From: VRUE01 sp046733275
GTDB taxonomy: Bacteria > Actinomycetota > Thermoleophilia > Solirubrobacterales > 70-9
Assembly: GCA_046733275.1 (NCBI GenBank)
Contig: JBKPOW010000052.1
Span: 1 to 64,000 of the forward strand
DNA: 64,000 bases
Direction: 5' to 3'
The translations under genes and the position numbers were made by a program. Shown here in pieces: positions 1 to 7,770 of the stretch (its first letter is position 1; each line of letters starts with the position of its first letter). The notes beneath the pieces were generated by a model. It was not told the DNA's origin. It saw only the letters and a list, made by a program, of their open reading frames with translations, and did not search any database.

Positions 1-1
1 C

Positions 2-1957
2 GGCTCGACCGTCTCCGACCACGAGGACGACGAGCGCCGGCGCGGCCTCTCGATCAACGCCTGCGTCTCCTGCTTTGCGCACGCCGACCGCGAGATCAAC
101 CTGATCGACACCCCCGGCGACCCCAGCTTCGTCGCCGACGCGGCGGCGGCGCTACGGGCGGCCGACTCGGCGGTCGTCGTCGTCAACGGCGTCGCCGGGG
201 TCGAGGTGCAGACCGAGCGGCTCAGGGCGCGGGCCGACGCTGAGGGCCTGGCGCGCCTGGTCTTCGTCAACATGCTCGACCGCGAGCGGGCCGACTTCTT
301 CGCCGTGCTCGACTCGCTCAAGGCCGCCTTCGGCCCGCACGTCGTCGCCACCGAGATCCCGATCGGCGCCGAGCACGAGGTGCGCGGCGTGATCGACCTG
401 ATTGACCTCGAGGCCTTCGTCTACGAGGGCGAGGCAAGGGGCAGTGCGAGCAAGGTCGAGATCCCCGAGGAGCTGCGTGCACAGGCCGAGGAGTACCGCG
501 AGAAGTTGATGGACGAGGTGGCGGAGAACTCCGACGAGCTGATGGAGCGCTATCTCGAGGGGGAGGAGATCGACCACGCCGAGATCGTCGGCGCGCTCAA
601 GCAGGGAGTCACCGCGGGGCGTCTCTTCCCCGTCACCTGCGGGGTCGCCACCCGTAACCTCGGCGCCGACCGCCTGCTCGGCGCGCTGGTCGAGGACCTG
701 CCCTCGCCGGCGATGCGCGGCCCGGTCGAGGCGATCGGCCAGGGGGGAGAGGCGATCGAGGTCGCCCCCGAGGACGACGGCCCGCTGGTCGCTTACGTCT
801 TCAAGACGCTCGCCGATCCTTACGCCGGGCGGATCAACCTGCTGCGCGTCTACCGCGGCACGCTGCGCTCCGACTCGCAGGCGGTCAACGTGACCAGGCT
901 GGAGAAGGAGCGGATCGGGCAGCTCGGCTGGCCGCTCGGCAGCGAGCTGCAGCCGGTCACCGAGCTCGGTGCGGGGGAGATCGGCGCGGTGGCGAAGCTG
1001 AAGCAGACGCAGGCGGGCGACGTGCTCTGCGAGCGCCAGGAGGAGATCGCCTTCGCCCCGCTCGACCTGCCGGCGCCGGTGATGGCCTTCGCCTACGAGC
1101 CGAAGACCAAGGGCGACGAGGAGAAGGCGGCGGCGGCCGTGCGGCGGCTGAGCGAGGAGGACCCGACCCTCGACGTCCACCGCGACGCCCAGACCGGCGA
1201 GCAGATCGTCGCCGGCCTGACCCAGGTCCACGTCGAGGTGATCGTCGAGCGGATGAAGCGGCGCTTCGGGGCCGAGATCGAGCTGCACCCGCCGCGCGTC
1301 CCCTACCTGGAGACGATCCGCCAACCGGCCGAGGCGCACGCCCGCTACAAGAAGCAGTCGGGCGGGCGTGGCCAGTTCGCCGACTGCAAGATCGAGATCG
1401 AGCCCGGTGAGGACGGCGCCGGCCTGGAGTTCGTCGACAAGATCAAGGGCGCGGCGATCCCCGGCAGCTTCATCCCCGCGGTCGAGAAGGGGGTGGAGGA
1501 GGCGATGCGGCACGGCACGGTCGCCGGCTACCCGGTCAAGGACGTGCGCGTGCGCCTGGTCGACGGCAAACACCACGACGTCGACTCCTCCGAGATGGCC
1601 TTCAAGGTGGCCGGCTCGATGGCCTTCCGCGAGGCGATGGCGGCCGCCGACCCGGTCCTGCTGGAGCCGATCGTGCGGTTAACGGTGAACTGTCCCGAGG
1701 AAGTGGTCGGCGACGTGATCGGCGACCTCAACTCTCGCCGCGGCCACCCGCTGGGGATGGAGCCGAAAGGGACGGCGACCGAGGTCCGGGCCGAGGTGCC
1801 GATGGCCGAAGTGCTCGACTACGCCCCCGACCTGCGCTCGATCAGCGGCGGCCGGGCGGAGTTCACGGTCGAGTTTGAGCGCTACGAGCCGGTGCCGGCG
1901 CACCTGGCTGAGAAGGTCGTTGCAAGCGCGCAGCAAGGCGCCGCAGCCGCGGCGTAG
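2..1957 (+). CDS. Elongation factor G-like GTPase (EF-G2 type), 5' end outside the window
   Basis: The open frame is already running at base 2 and ends at TAG 1957; about 650 residues are visible, so little more than the P-loop region is missing. The EF-G layout is seen: G domain (G3 DTPG near residue 41), domain II, then domains III-V with a C-terminal EFG-C region. Canonical EF-G catalyses ribosomal translocation; EF-G2-type paralogues are less well defined. Two G-domain positions are unusual: the residue after DTPG is Asp, where canonical EF-G has the catalytic His, and the G4 motif reads NMLD instead of NKxD. The switch I region reads RRGLSI instead of ERGITI. I therefore call a paralogue rather than the housekeeping fusA. 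No ribosomal-protein genes sit next to it in the visible part, which fits a paralogue. Confidence 0.88.
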   Translation, partial: GSTVSDHEDDERRRGLSINACVSCFAHADREINLIDTPGDPSFVADAAAALRAADSAVVVVNGVAGVEVQTERLRARADAEGLARLVFVNMLDRERADFFAVLDSLKAAFGPHVVATEIPIGAEHEVRGVIDLIDLEAFVYEGEARGSASKVEIPEELRAQAEEYREKLMDEVAENSDELMERYLEGEEIDHAEIVGALKQGVTAGRLFPVTCGVATRNLGADRLLGALVEDLPSPAMRGPVEAIGQGGEAIEVAPEDDGPLVAYVFKTLADPYAGRINLLRVYRGTLRSDSQAVNVTRLEKERIGQLGWPLGSELQPVTELGAGEIGAVAKLKQTQAGDVLCERQEEIAFAPLDLPAPVMAFAYEPKTKGDEEKAAAAVRRLSEEDPTLDVHRDAQTGEQIVAGLTQVHVEVIVERMKRRFGAEIELHPPRVPYLETIRQPAEAHARYKKQSGGRGQFADCKIEIEPGEDGAGLEFVDKIKGAAIPGSFIPAVEKGVEEAMRHGTVAGYPVKDVRVRLVDGKHHDVDSSEMAFKVAGSMAFREAMAAADPVLLEPIVRLTVNCPEEVVGDVIGDLNSRRGHPLGMEPKGTATEVRAEVPMAEVLDYAPDLRSISGGRAEFTVEFERYEPVPAHLAEKVVASAQQGAAAAA

Positions 1958-1985
1958 GTCGCCGGGCCGCTGCTAGCTTTGCTGC

Positions 1986-2366
1986 GTGAGGCTCAGCGGC
2001 GTAGATCCTGCGGCTCCGGGAGCGACTGTCGGCCGGGTGGCGATGGCGACGACCGGTCGTCGATTCGAGCGTGCGGTCGCCCGCTTCAACGCCAGCGAGG
2101 CGGCGCGGACGGTCGCCGGCCTGACACGCACCCTGGGCCCGCCGCGGGTCTCGATCGGCGCCGCCGCCGGCTCGCCGAGCCAGGTGCGGGTGACGGTCGC
2201 CTGGGAGCTGGGCTGGTATCAGTGGTGTGTCGACCTGGGCGACGAGCCGCGGCCCGTCTTCCAGCTCGGCAGGGGCGACGAGATCGACCAGCTCGACGGC
2301 TCGGCCCGGCAGTGGAATGCGAGCGCGGGTGCGGACGGCCGCCTGGCGCTGGGCGCGCCGCGATGA
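1986..2366 (+). CDS. Hypothetical protein, 126 aa, coupled to RNase HI
   Basis: GTG start at 1986; the stop TGA overlaps the ATG of the next gene (ATGA at 2363-2366), which supports a real, translationally coupled gene. The product has an Arg/Ala-rich N-terminal half and a C-terminal half with regularly spaced Trp and Arg (ELGWYQWCVDLGDE) that looks like a small beta-rich fold. I do not recognise a family. The pairing with RNase H suggests a small conserved neighbour, but no function can be assigned from the sequence. Confidence 0.65.
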   Translation: MRLSGVDPAAPGATVGRVAMATTGRRFERAVARFNASEAARTVAGLTRTLGPPRVSIGAAAGSPSQVRVTVAWELGWYQWCVDLGDEPRPVFQLGRGDEIDQLDGSARQWNASAGADGRLALGAPR

Positions 2367-2767
2367 AGCTGGTCGTCAACGTCGACGGCGGCGCCCGGGG
2401 GAATCCGGGCCCGGCGGCGATCGGCGCGGTCGTCCAGGCCGCCGCGGGCGAGGTGCTCGAGGAGCGCGGCGAGCGGATCGGCACGGCGACCAACAACGTC
2501 GCCGAGTACCGGGCGCTGCTGCTGGGGATCGAGCGGGCGGCAGAGCTGGGGGCGAGCGAGCTGGAGCTGGTCGGCGACTCGGAGCTGATCGTGCGCCAAG
2601 TCAAGGGCGAGTACAAGGTCAAAGACGCGACCCTGCGCGAGCTGCACGCCGAGGTGCAGCAGGCGTTGCGGCCGTTCGACCGCTGGTCGATCCGCCACGT
2701 CCGCCGTGCCGAGAACGCCGAGGCCGACCGCCTCGTCAACCAGGTGCTCGACGGGGCGGAGGCCTGA
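2363..2767 (+). CDS. rnhA: Ribonuclease HI family protein
   Basis: 134 residues with the whole RNase H type 1 core. The product is expected to cut the RNA strand of RNA-DNA hybrids (R-loops, primers) in the cytoplasm. Catalytic acidic residues are visible: D8 in VNVDGGARGNPGP, E48 in NNVAEYRALLLG, D72 in LVGDSELIVRQ and D123 in ENAEADRLVN. The length is typical of the compact form that stands alone or as the N-terminal domain of mycobacterial RNase H/phosphatase fusions; no phosphatase domain follows here. ATG 2363 overlaps the previous stop, and the next gene starts 5 bp downstream. Confidence 0.88.
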   Translation: MKLVVNVDGGARGNPGPAAIGAVVQAAAGEVLEERGERIGTATNNVAEYRALLLGIERAAELGASELELVGDSELIVRQVKGEYKVKDATLRELHAEVQQALRPFDRWSIRHVRRAENAEADRLVNQVLDGAEA

Positions 2768-2771
2768 GCCG

Positions 2772-3263
2772 GTGGCGGAGCCGATCGATCCGCGCGTCGA
2801 CATCGGCCACATCCACCTCAAGGTGGCGGACCTCGACCGGGCGCTCGACTTCTACTGCGGCGCGCTCGGCTTCGAGCTGCAGCAGCGGCTCGGCGACGAG
2901 GCGGCGTTCGTCTCGGCCGGCGGCTACCACCACCACATCGGCCTCAACACCTGGCACTCGAAGGGCGGCGCGCCGCCGCCGCCGGGCAGCACCGGCCTCT
3001 TCCACCTCGCGATCCGCTACCCCGACCGGCGCACGCTGGCCGACGCGCTGCGCCGCCTCGAGCGGGCCGGCGTCCCGCTCGGCGGTGCCTCCGACCACGG
3101 CGTCAGCGAGGCGCTTTACGTCAACGACCCCGACGGCAACGGGATCGAGCTCTACCGCGACCGCCCGCGCGAGGAGTGGCCGCGCTCGCCCGGCGACGAG
3201 GAGATCGCGATGGTCACCGAACCGCTCGACCTGCGCGACCTCCTCGCCGAGCTGGAGGACTAG
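2772..3263 (+). CDS. VOC family protein (glyoxalase / extradiol dioxygenase-like)
   Basis: 163 residues from GTG 2772, chosen because it lies 5 bp after the RNase H stop and leaves the N-terminal VOC strand DIGHIHLKVADLDRALDFYC intact at the start. Two beta-alpha-beta-beta-beta modules are visible: the first to about residue 65, and the second around GLFHLAIRYPDRRTLADAL to DPDGNGIELYRD. The His near the first strand, the second-module His and the Glu of GIELY match the metal ligand pattern of catechol 2,3-dioxygenase/CatE-like members. The substrate cannot be named. This is the last gene of the left core block before tRNA-Gly. Confidence 0.8.
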   Translation: MAEPIDPRVDIGHIHLKVADLDRALDFYCGALGFELQQRLGDEAAFVSAGGYHHHIGLNTWHSKGGAPPPPGSTGLFHLAIRYPDRRTLADALRRLERAGVPLGGASDHGVSEALYVNDPDGNGIELYRDRPREEWPRSPGDEEIAMVTEPLDLRDLLAELED

Positions 3264-3306
3264 GGGCGGGCGTGTCCTCGCCGCCCGCCTATAATCCGCG
3301 GCCGGT

Positions 3307-3380
3307 GCGGCTGTAGCTCAGCTGGCTAGAGCGTCTGCTTGCCATGCAGAAGGTCGAGGGTTCGAATCCCTTCAGCCGCT
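3307..3380 (+). tRNA. tRNA-Gly (anticodon GCC)
   Basis: A 74-nt cloverleaf without encoded CCA. Acceptor GCGGCTG pairs with CAGCCGC, discriminator T; anticodon stem TCTGC/GCAGA encloses loop TTGCCAT with GCC at 34-36; T stem GAGGG/CCCTT encloses TTCGAAT. Its 3' 43 bp (3339-3381) recurs at 20558 and, slightly changed, at 24203, so this tRNA is the insertion target of the accessory region that starts immediately downstream. The gene itself is intact. Confidence 0.96.
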
Positions 3381-3381
3381 T
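3339..3381 (+). other. Attachment site copy 1 (3' half of tRNA-Gly, attL-like)
   Basis: This 43-bp segment runs from the anticodon loop (TTGCCAT) to one base past the 3' end of tRNA-Gly (CAGCCGCTT). The same 43 bp is repeated without mismatch at 20558-20600. Duplication of a tRNA 3' end starting at the anticodon loop is the classical mark of a site-specific tyrosine recombinase using the tRNA gene as attB. Here it is the left boundary of element E1. Confidence 0.85.
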
Positions 3382-3387
3382 CACGCG

Positions 3388-3416
3388 AAAGCCCGCTCTA
3401 CAGCGGGCTTTCGTCG
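3388..3416 (+). terminator. Rho-independent terminator after tRNA-Gly
   Basis: A perfect 10-bp stem AAAGCCCGCT / AGCGGGCTTT (3388-3397 and 3402-3411) closes a CTAC loop; the T-rich end of the stem continues as TTTCGTCGTT. It lies 8 bp after the tRNA and probably ends its transcription, unless it belongs to the inserted DNA. Confidence 0.75.
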
Positions 3417-3433
3417 TTCAGGGTCTCTGAACG

Positions 3434-3640
3434 GGAAATCAAACCATCCCCTCATATCACCTCCATTTCAGGCACTAGTGCCTCGAATGACGCCGATGCG
3501 CGGCGATTAGCGGCGATTTCGCCCGGTCCCGCCTCGCTTTAGCCCGGCAGCGGAGCTACGGTCGCCGCGCCGACATAAGCAAAAGTGCCCCGGCGGCGGT
3601 GGAACGCCCCGGGGCCGGCACCGAAGCTCACACTTCGATG
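3434..3640 (+). repeat. Element left-end repeat LE1 with palindrome
   Basis: This noncoding stretch fills the gap between tRNA-Gly and the first island gene. It contains AAATCAAACCATCCCC, then CACCTCCATTT, then a 14-bp perfect palindrome AGGCACTAGTGCCT (3470-3483), then GCGCGGCGATTAGCGGCGAT, and finally a GC hairpin built on GTGCCCC...GGGGC. Similar DNA follows the attachment copies at 20601 and 24246, and the distal half is recognisable at 28616-28745 and, for the first part, at 40890-40945. I interpret it as the conserved left end of a family of integrative elements. Confidence 0.7.
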
Positions 3641-3721
3641 CACGAAAGACGGTACTCGCCGTCGCCCCTATCGGGGCAGCATCGTGGCCGGCTTCGGTGC
3701 CCTAACAAAAAGGGGGGCGCG

Positions 3722-4176
3722 ATGCCCAGCACCACCATCGAGATCAGCCGCGAGCAGCGTCAGCCACTTCACCGGCTGGTGACGCAGCACATCAGCGGGA
3801 TCGGCGACGTCTATTTGATGATCGAGCGGGGTGACTTTGCCATCGCCGAGCGCTTCGGCCTGGAGTTCGGTGAAGACATCGGATGCTCAACGACCTTGGC
3901 TGGGACCCCGATAACGCTCGGGACTCCTACGCGCTGACGCAGCCGCGCCACGAGCTGATCGAAGCGCTGAAGCGGCTGCGCCTGGATGCCGAGGATGGCC
4001 TTGACGCGCCAGAGGACGAGAAACGCAAGCGGGAGGAGTACGACGAGCTGATCGCGTACTTCACGCGCGCCCGCGACCTCTGCGCCGAGCTGACCGACGC
4101 ACTCGACACGAGGGTCGGCGAGGGCCCCGTGAGCCTGACGATTGACCGCGAGAGCGTGACTCGCTACAGGGCTTGA
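3722..4176 (+). pseudogene. Hypothetical protein gene with one frameshift
   Basis: From ATG 3722 the frame reads MPSTTIEISREQRQPLHRLV...SGIGDVYLMIERGDF...GLEFGEDI; at about 3876-3882 the sensible reading continues in the next frame as RMLNDLGWD...ALTQPRHELIEALKRLRLDAEDG to the stop at 4176. One missing base near 3880 explains both halves. The product would be a roughly 150-residue acidic helical protein of a kind I recall as common and unannotated in related actinobacteria; no function is known to me. Its stop overlaps the next start (TGATG), so it once headed a three-gene operon. Confidence 0.6.
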
Positions 4177-4556
4177 TGGCCTATCGCTTCTTCACTGCTG
4201 GCGACTTGCGATTTCAGCGCTCCGTTGAGAGCGGCGTCACCCGCGAGGAACAGGTGCGCGAACTCGAACAGGACGCGCAGCTCATGCAGGACCTGCGCTG
4301 GTTCGACAGGGGGCTGGCGGAAGCCCTCCGCATGCCCGAGGTCGACCAGGACCAGTTCGAGCTGACCCTGCCAGCCGAAGCTCTCGCCAGCACGCTGACG
4401 CGCGCCCGCGAAGACGCTCGCGTCGCCTTCGCTGACGGCCTGAAGCAGACCCCAACCGAAACCGACGAGGAGCGCCGAGCGCGTTTCCGGCTCGCCGAGC
4501 AGACCTGCGACGAGCTTCTGGCCCGCCTCGGCAACCAAGAGGAGGCATCAGCATGA
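4176..4556 (+). CDS. Hypothetical helical protein, 126 aa
   Basis: ATG 4176 overlaps the upstream stop by one base, and the stop overlaps the next ATG (ATGA at 4553). The product is charged and predicted helical: an N-terminal RFFTAGDLRF segment, then EQVRELEQDAQLMQDLRWFDRGLAEAL and a long Glu/Arg-rich region. No signal peptide or membrane segment is seen. I do not recognise the family. Tight coupling to a putative DNA-binding protein suggests a shared regulatory or mobile-element role. Confidence 0.5.
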   Translation: MAYRFFTAGDLRFQRSVESGVTREEQVRELEQDAQLMQDLRWFDRGLAEALRMPEVDQDQFELTLPAEALASTLTRAREDARVAFADGLKQTPTETDEERRARFRLAEQTCDELLARLGNQEEASA

Positions 4557-4861
4557 GCACCAAAACGAAAGAGGCCGCAAGCCCCAAAGCGGCGTCGAGC
4601 AAAGCCAAGGCGGCAGGCGCGTCCAATGGCGGCGCCAAGCACAAGAAGCGTCTTCGCCCCGGCGAGTTGGACGGGCTTGTCCTCTCCTACATGTGCAAGC
4701 ACGAAGGAGAGCTGCCGCTGACGGCCAGCGCGATCGGCAAAGGGATCAGAAATCCTCCGCGCCGTTGCCAACTGCCTCGCCCGGCTGCGAAAGCCAAAAA
4801 GGTCCGGCTGGCGAAAAAGACTCCCCGCGCGTACGACCTGAAAGGGGTCACCGCGCGGTGA
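4553..4861 (+). pseudogene. Winged-helix-like DNA-binding protein with two compensating frameshifts
   Basis: The N-terminus is Lys/Ala-rich (MSTKTKEAASPKAASSKAKA), followed by RPGELDGLVLSYM...LPLTASAIGKGI. Between about 4743 and 4790 the used frame gives the unlikely string RNPPRRCQLPRPAA, whereas the neighbouring frame gives SEILRAVANCLARLR, which is what a winged-helix recognition region should look like. The original frame then resumes with KAKKVRLAKKTPRAYDLKG. The simplest reading is one indel at each edge of this segment. The gene may still make protein, but the recognition helix is scrambled. Confidence 0.55.
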
Positions 4862-5174
4862 GGGGACGGGGAAGTAGGTCGAGGCATCCAGGCCCGGGAA
4901 CGGGCCCAGGCCACCTTGGTTGCCTCGGCCGAAACCCCGCCATCCCCCGAGAAGCTGGGCACTTCCATCTGCGATTGTTCGAGGGTCGGGGCGCAGGCCA
5001 CAGGGAGGTGAGGTGGTTCCCGTCCTTGCTTGCGGGACCTCCGCCCACCTGCCTCGGCCCTCGAACAACCGCAGATGGAGTTCCGGCCGGGGCACATCGG
5101 TGAACCGACGCGAACCGGCCGGGCGGGAGCCTTGCCAGGACCGCCGGGGCGCCCGCCAAGTGGGGTGAGCGCGT
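4862..5174. other. Noncoding region with strong nested inverted repeats
   Basis: About 310 bases without a credible gene. A small stem GGCCCG/CGGGCC with a GGAA loop at about 4891-4906 sits inside a longer pairing CGAGGCA / TGCCTCG (4879 and 4920 regions). Then TCCATCTGCGATTGTTCGAGG (4964 region) pairs with a near-perfect complement CCTCGAACAACCGCAGATGGA (5059-5079), with an inner GGTTCCCG/CGGGACC stem near 5011-5042. Together they make a hairpin of about 120 nt. It could be a structured RNA, a repeat element or an attenuator; no known RNA family was recognised. Confidence 0.45.
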
Positions 5175-5699
5175 TTGTTGGCGGCGGACCTCAGTCCTGA
5201 ACCGATCCACTGTGCCGAGTGCGGGCGGGAGCTGGTTGATCTCGAACCGGATGGGACTCCTCCGACGCGATGCGAGGATTGCCTTGTGCTGGGGACCGCA
5301 ATCGCGGATCGGCTCTCGATCAATCTCAACGAGCTTCGGGCTCGCGCCGGTATCTCGCTGAACGAGTTGAGCAACCGGGCGGCGATGGGCTACAGCACGA
5401 TCTCGGAGATCGAGGGTGACGGCGCCCACGAATTGCGCCTGACCACGGCATTGCGGCTCGTGCATTCGCTGGGCGCCTCGATCGACCAACTCACCGAGCG
5501 CAATTACTGGAACCCAGGCCAGATTGTCCACAATTCCCAGCACCCGCTAAAGGAACGGCTCCCCGGCTTCTTCTCGTCCTGCCCAGCAATATGCCGGTCT
5601 TCGAGCCTGCCCCGAAGTGTGATCCCGTCGCCACTCGGGAGGAGGCGGCTGCGATCTTCGGAGCGAATGCGCGTCGCGCTCGCGAGCGGCGGCACTTGA
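5175..5699 (+). CDS. Zinc-ribbon plus XRE-type helix-turn-helix protein
   Basis: Start is uncertain (tandem TTG codons at 5175 and 5178). Residues about 12-38 carry two Cys pairs (CAECG and CEDC), a likely zinc ribbon. Residues about 50-112 form an XRE/Cro-type DNA-binding domain with ISLNELSNRAAMGYSTISEIE as the HTH core. After YWNPGQIVHN (near 5520) the sequence becomes Ser/Arg-rich and overlaps the next gene by 109 bp, so the native end may have been lost by mutation. It is probably a DNA-binding regulator, the first of a run of related modules. Confidence 0.55.
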   Translation: MLAADLSPEPIHCAECGRELVDLEPDGTPPTRCEDCLVLGTAIADRLSINLNELRARAGISLNELSNRAAMGYSTISEIEGDGAHELRLTTALRLVHSLGASIDQLTERNYWNPGQIVHNSQHPLKERLPGFFSSCPAICRSSSLPRSVIPSPLGRRRLRSSERMRVALASGGT

Positions 5700-6508
5700 C
5701 CCAGCAAGCGCTCGGCCGTGCCGCCGGCCTCAGCAAGGCCGGCCTCTCCTTGATTGAGCGGGGTATTCGCGAGACGTCGATCCGAACTCTCTTCGGCCTG
5801 GCCCGATCGCTGGAAGTCGCGCCCGAGTCCCTGCTCGACGGAATCGCTTGGAAGCCCGAGCGACCGCCCTGTGACGGAAGCCGCGCTCGGCATCCCGGCC
5901 GCAGCCTCGATGGGGCGATCCGTCTCCTCTGGAATGAAGAAAAGACCGCGCGAGAGATCGCCGAGGCCGTAGGTACCTCGCCGGGAACCGTTTCAGCCAC
6001 CGTCCACCGGCTCAGGGAGCGTGGGGAGCCGCTTTGCTATCGGTGCCGGCCGACGCGAGCGGTTCACGAGCGCGCGCGCCGCCGCCGCCCTCTCTGTCAC
6101 GCAACTTCCGGCGATGAGGACCCGCCTGTCGCTGGTGCTGTCGATCCATCAGACCGCGGCGGCGCCTCCAACGAGGAGATCGCACTGCGGCTCGGCGCCA
6201 ACGTCGCCTGTCACCGTGAGGAAACCGGTTTGAGTCTGAGGCAGTTCGCCGAAGCAGCCGAGACGCACTTCACGCATTTGTCGAAGATCGAGAGGGGAAA
6301 GTCGGGGATTCCGCAGCTAGCCCTCATCCTGAGACTGGCCGGAAGCCTCAATGCGCGGTGTGGGCTCATCACCGCCGGAATCGCCTGGGATTCGGCCTCC
6401 GGTTCGTTCCAAGTGGAGGATGCCCCGCCTGGCGCTTGGCCGCTTGGGGCAGAACGTCCTGCGCGCACGCCACCGGGGCGGATCTCTCCCAGCACCAGCA
6501 GGCCCTAA
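5591..6508 (+). CDS. Fused double XRE-type regulator (XRE + HTH + XRE)
   Basis: 305 residues. Residues about 18-80 form an XRE domain (NARRARERRHLTQQALGRAA, then GLSLIERGIRETS). Residues about 108-148 form a second HTH (EEKTAREIAEAVGTSPGTVS). Residues about 198-262 form another XRE domain (CHREETGLSLRQFAEAAE, HLSKIERGKSGIPQ). The segment between (PTRAVHERARRRRPLCHATSG) is low-complexity, so two once-separate genes may have fused after decay. No membrane or catalytic domain is seen; a DNA-binding role is likely, target unknown. Confidence 0.55.
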   Translation: MPVFEPAPKCDPVATREEAAAIFGANARRARERRHLTQQALGRAAGLSKAGLSLIERGIRETSIRTLFGLARSLEVAPESLLDGIAWKPERPPCDGSRARHPGRSLDGAIRLLWNEEKTAREIAEAVGTSPGTVSATVHRLRERGEPLCYRCRPTRAVHERARRRRPLCHATSGDEDPPVAGAVDPSDRGGASNEEIALRLGANVACHREETGLSLRQFAEAAETHFTHLSKIERGKSGIPQLALILRLAGSLNARCGLITAGIAWDSASGSFQVEDAPPGAWPLGAERPARTPPGRISPSTSRP

Positions 6509-6984
6509 GTGATCGGGCGTCGATGAGCCGCGGCGATCTTGTCGATTTCGAGCGTGGCGCCCGCAACTTCAGGATCTTCACGGTGGTTAGGCTCGCGGGC
6601 GCTCTGGAGATCGGCTTCGCCGAGCTGTTTGCCGGGGTGGCGGATTGCCATATCCGGCCACTCGCTCCCCCCGAATTCCTGCCGGGGGAAGCCCCGACCA
6701 AAACCGAACGCGACCAACTGCTGATCCGGCTCTGGCGGGAAGGGCGCGGGGAACGGGAGATCGCTGAAGCACTGGATCTGGCTAGAGCCTCGATCGGTCC
6801 ATACATTCGCGACCTGCGCGACGCTGGGGTAGAGCTTCCCTATCGTCGCCCGCCTCGAAACCGAACTGAGCGTGCTGCTCGACGCCAACGCGATGACCAC
6901 CACGTTGCCCCGTTGTCTCAAAGGCTCCCGGGGTCAGCCCAGAGTCAGGAGCATCTACTGTGTGGAAGGGGCCAGCGCCCGTAG
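6444..6984 (+). pseudogene. Third XRE + HTH module, frameshifted
   Basis: From 6444 one frame gives LGQNVLRARHRG, and after about 6475 another gives DLSQHQQALSDRASMSRGDLVDFERGARNF, which together make a normal XRE domain. The second frame continues through PTKTERDQLLIRLWREGRGEREIAEALDLARASIGPYIRDLRDAGVELPYR. That tail is visibly homologous to the RLLWNEEKTAREIAEAVG...LRERGEPLCYR part of the preceding gene. So 5591-6984 is a tandem array of the same XRE-plus-HTH architecture, now broken. Confidence 0.5.
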
Positions 6985-7053
6985 TGCTTCTCGAGCAGGG
7001 ACTCGGCTTCGGAGATCGAGAATCCCAGCTCTAGGTGTCGTCAGACCTCGGCC

Positions 7054-7668
7054 TCAGTCCTGACCGGCGTGCTTGAAGTACCCCCGCGTGAACAACTCCG
7101 CGTTCGCCCGGTTCCAGCGCTCAAGCTCCTCTGGACTGCGCCAGGGAGCCGGAAGATGCCGGTTGATCGCGCCCTCGAACAGGGTGGGGCCGAGAATCGA
7201 GACGATCGTCTGCAGTGCGGCCCACTCGATATCCGCATCGGCTCGTAGCGCTCCCGTCTCTGCCAGCAGCCTCCACTGCTCGCGCGAGATTGCCAGGAAG
7301 GCGTCGAAGATCTCCAGCGCCGCCGGGTCCCCATCGGCGCTGAGTCGCGCGACGTAGAGCAGGGCCTCGGGATGCTCGTGTGCCAAGGCCGTGACCCGGT
7401 TACCCAGTTCCCTGAGGATCTCTGCGGCCGACCCTGACGCCGGAAACTCCGCGAAGGCCTCGGCCGCCCGTTCAACGACGTACTCGTTGACTGCCTCTCG
7501 CAGCTTGTCCTTCGTCGCGAAGTGATGCTGGACCAGCCCCGCAGAGACACCTGCCGCCGCCGCCACATCCCTGATCGAGGTTGCCTCAACGCCGCTTTCG
7601 GCAAAACCCAGCAGTGCCGCTTCGCAGATCCGTTCCCGCGTGGACGGCGTCTCGACAACATTCCCCAT
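7054..7668 (-). CDS. TetR family transcriptional regulator of the first P450 operon
   Basis: 204 residues from ATG 7668 (MGNVVETPSTRERICEA). The N-terminal TetR HTH is clear: IRDVAAAAGVSAGLVQHHFATKDKL at about residues 27-51. The C-terminal ligand domain is all-helical and variable. The gene is divergent from the operon that begins at 7771 and is separated from it by a perfect 18-bp palindrome (7686-7703), so it most likely represses itself and the P450 operon until it binds a small molecule, as is usual for the family. An earlier in-frame ATG exists at 7794, but it would place the start beyond the operator. Confidence 0.85.
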   Translation of the reverse strand: MGNVVETPSTRERICEAALLGFAESGVEATSIRDVAAAAGVSAGLVQHHFATKDKLREAVNEYVVERAAEAFAEFPASGSAAEILRELGNRVTALAHEHPEALLYVARLSADGDPAALEIFDAFLAISREQWRLLAETGALRADADIEWAALQTIVSILGPTLFEGAINRHLPAPWRSPEELERWNRANAELFTRGYFKHAGQD

Positions 7669-7685
7669 ACAGGTGTATTCTACAA

Positions 7686-7703
7686 CCAATACGGCCGTAT
7701 TGG
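7686..7703. promoter_or_regulatory. TetR-type operator between regulator and P450 operon
   Basis: CCAATACGGCCGTATTGG is a perfect 18-bp palindrome, 18 bp from the regulator's start and 68 bp from the divergent gene's GTG. A second, smaller inverted repeat ATACAGGTGTAT lies at about 7667-7678. Size and position fit a TetR operator. Confidence 0.75.
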
Positions 7704-7770
7704 ACTGGGAGGGGCACTGGATGCATACCGCGACATCACCGGCAGCGCCGCGATCGAGAGGGGTGAGGAA

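Noticed and set aside
152..1576. A 474-codon open frame antisense to the EF-G-like gene
   Set aside because: It is a shadow of a clear EF-G coding frame, with low-complexity Leu/Asp/Arg/Val content.
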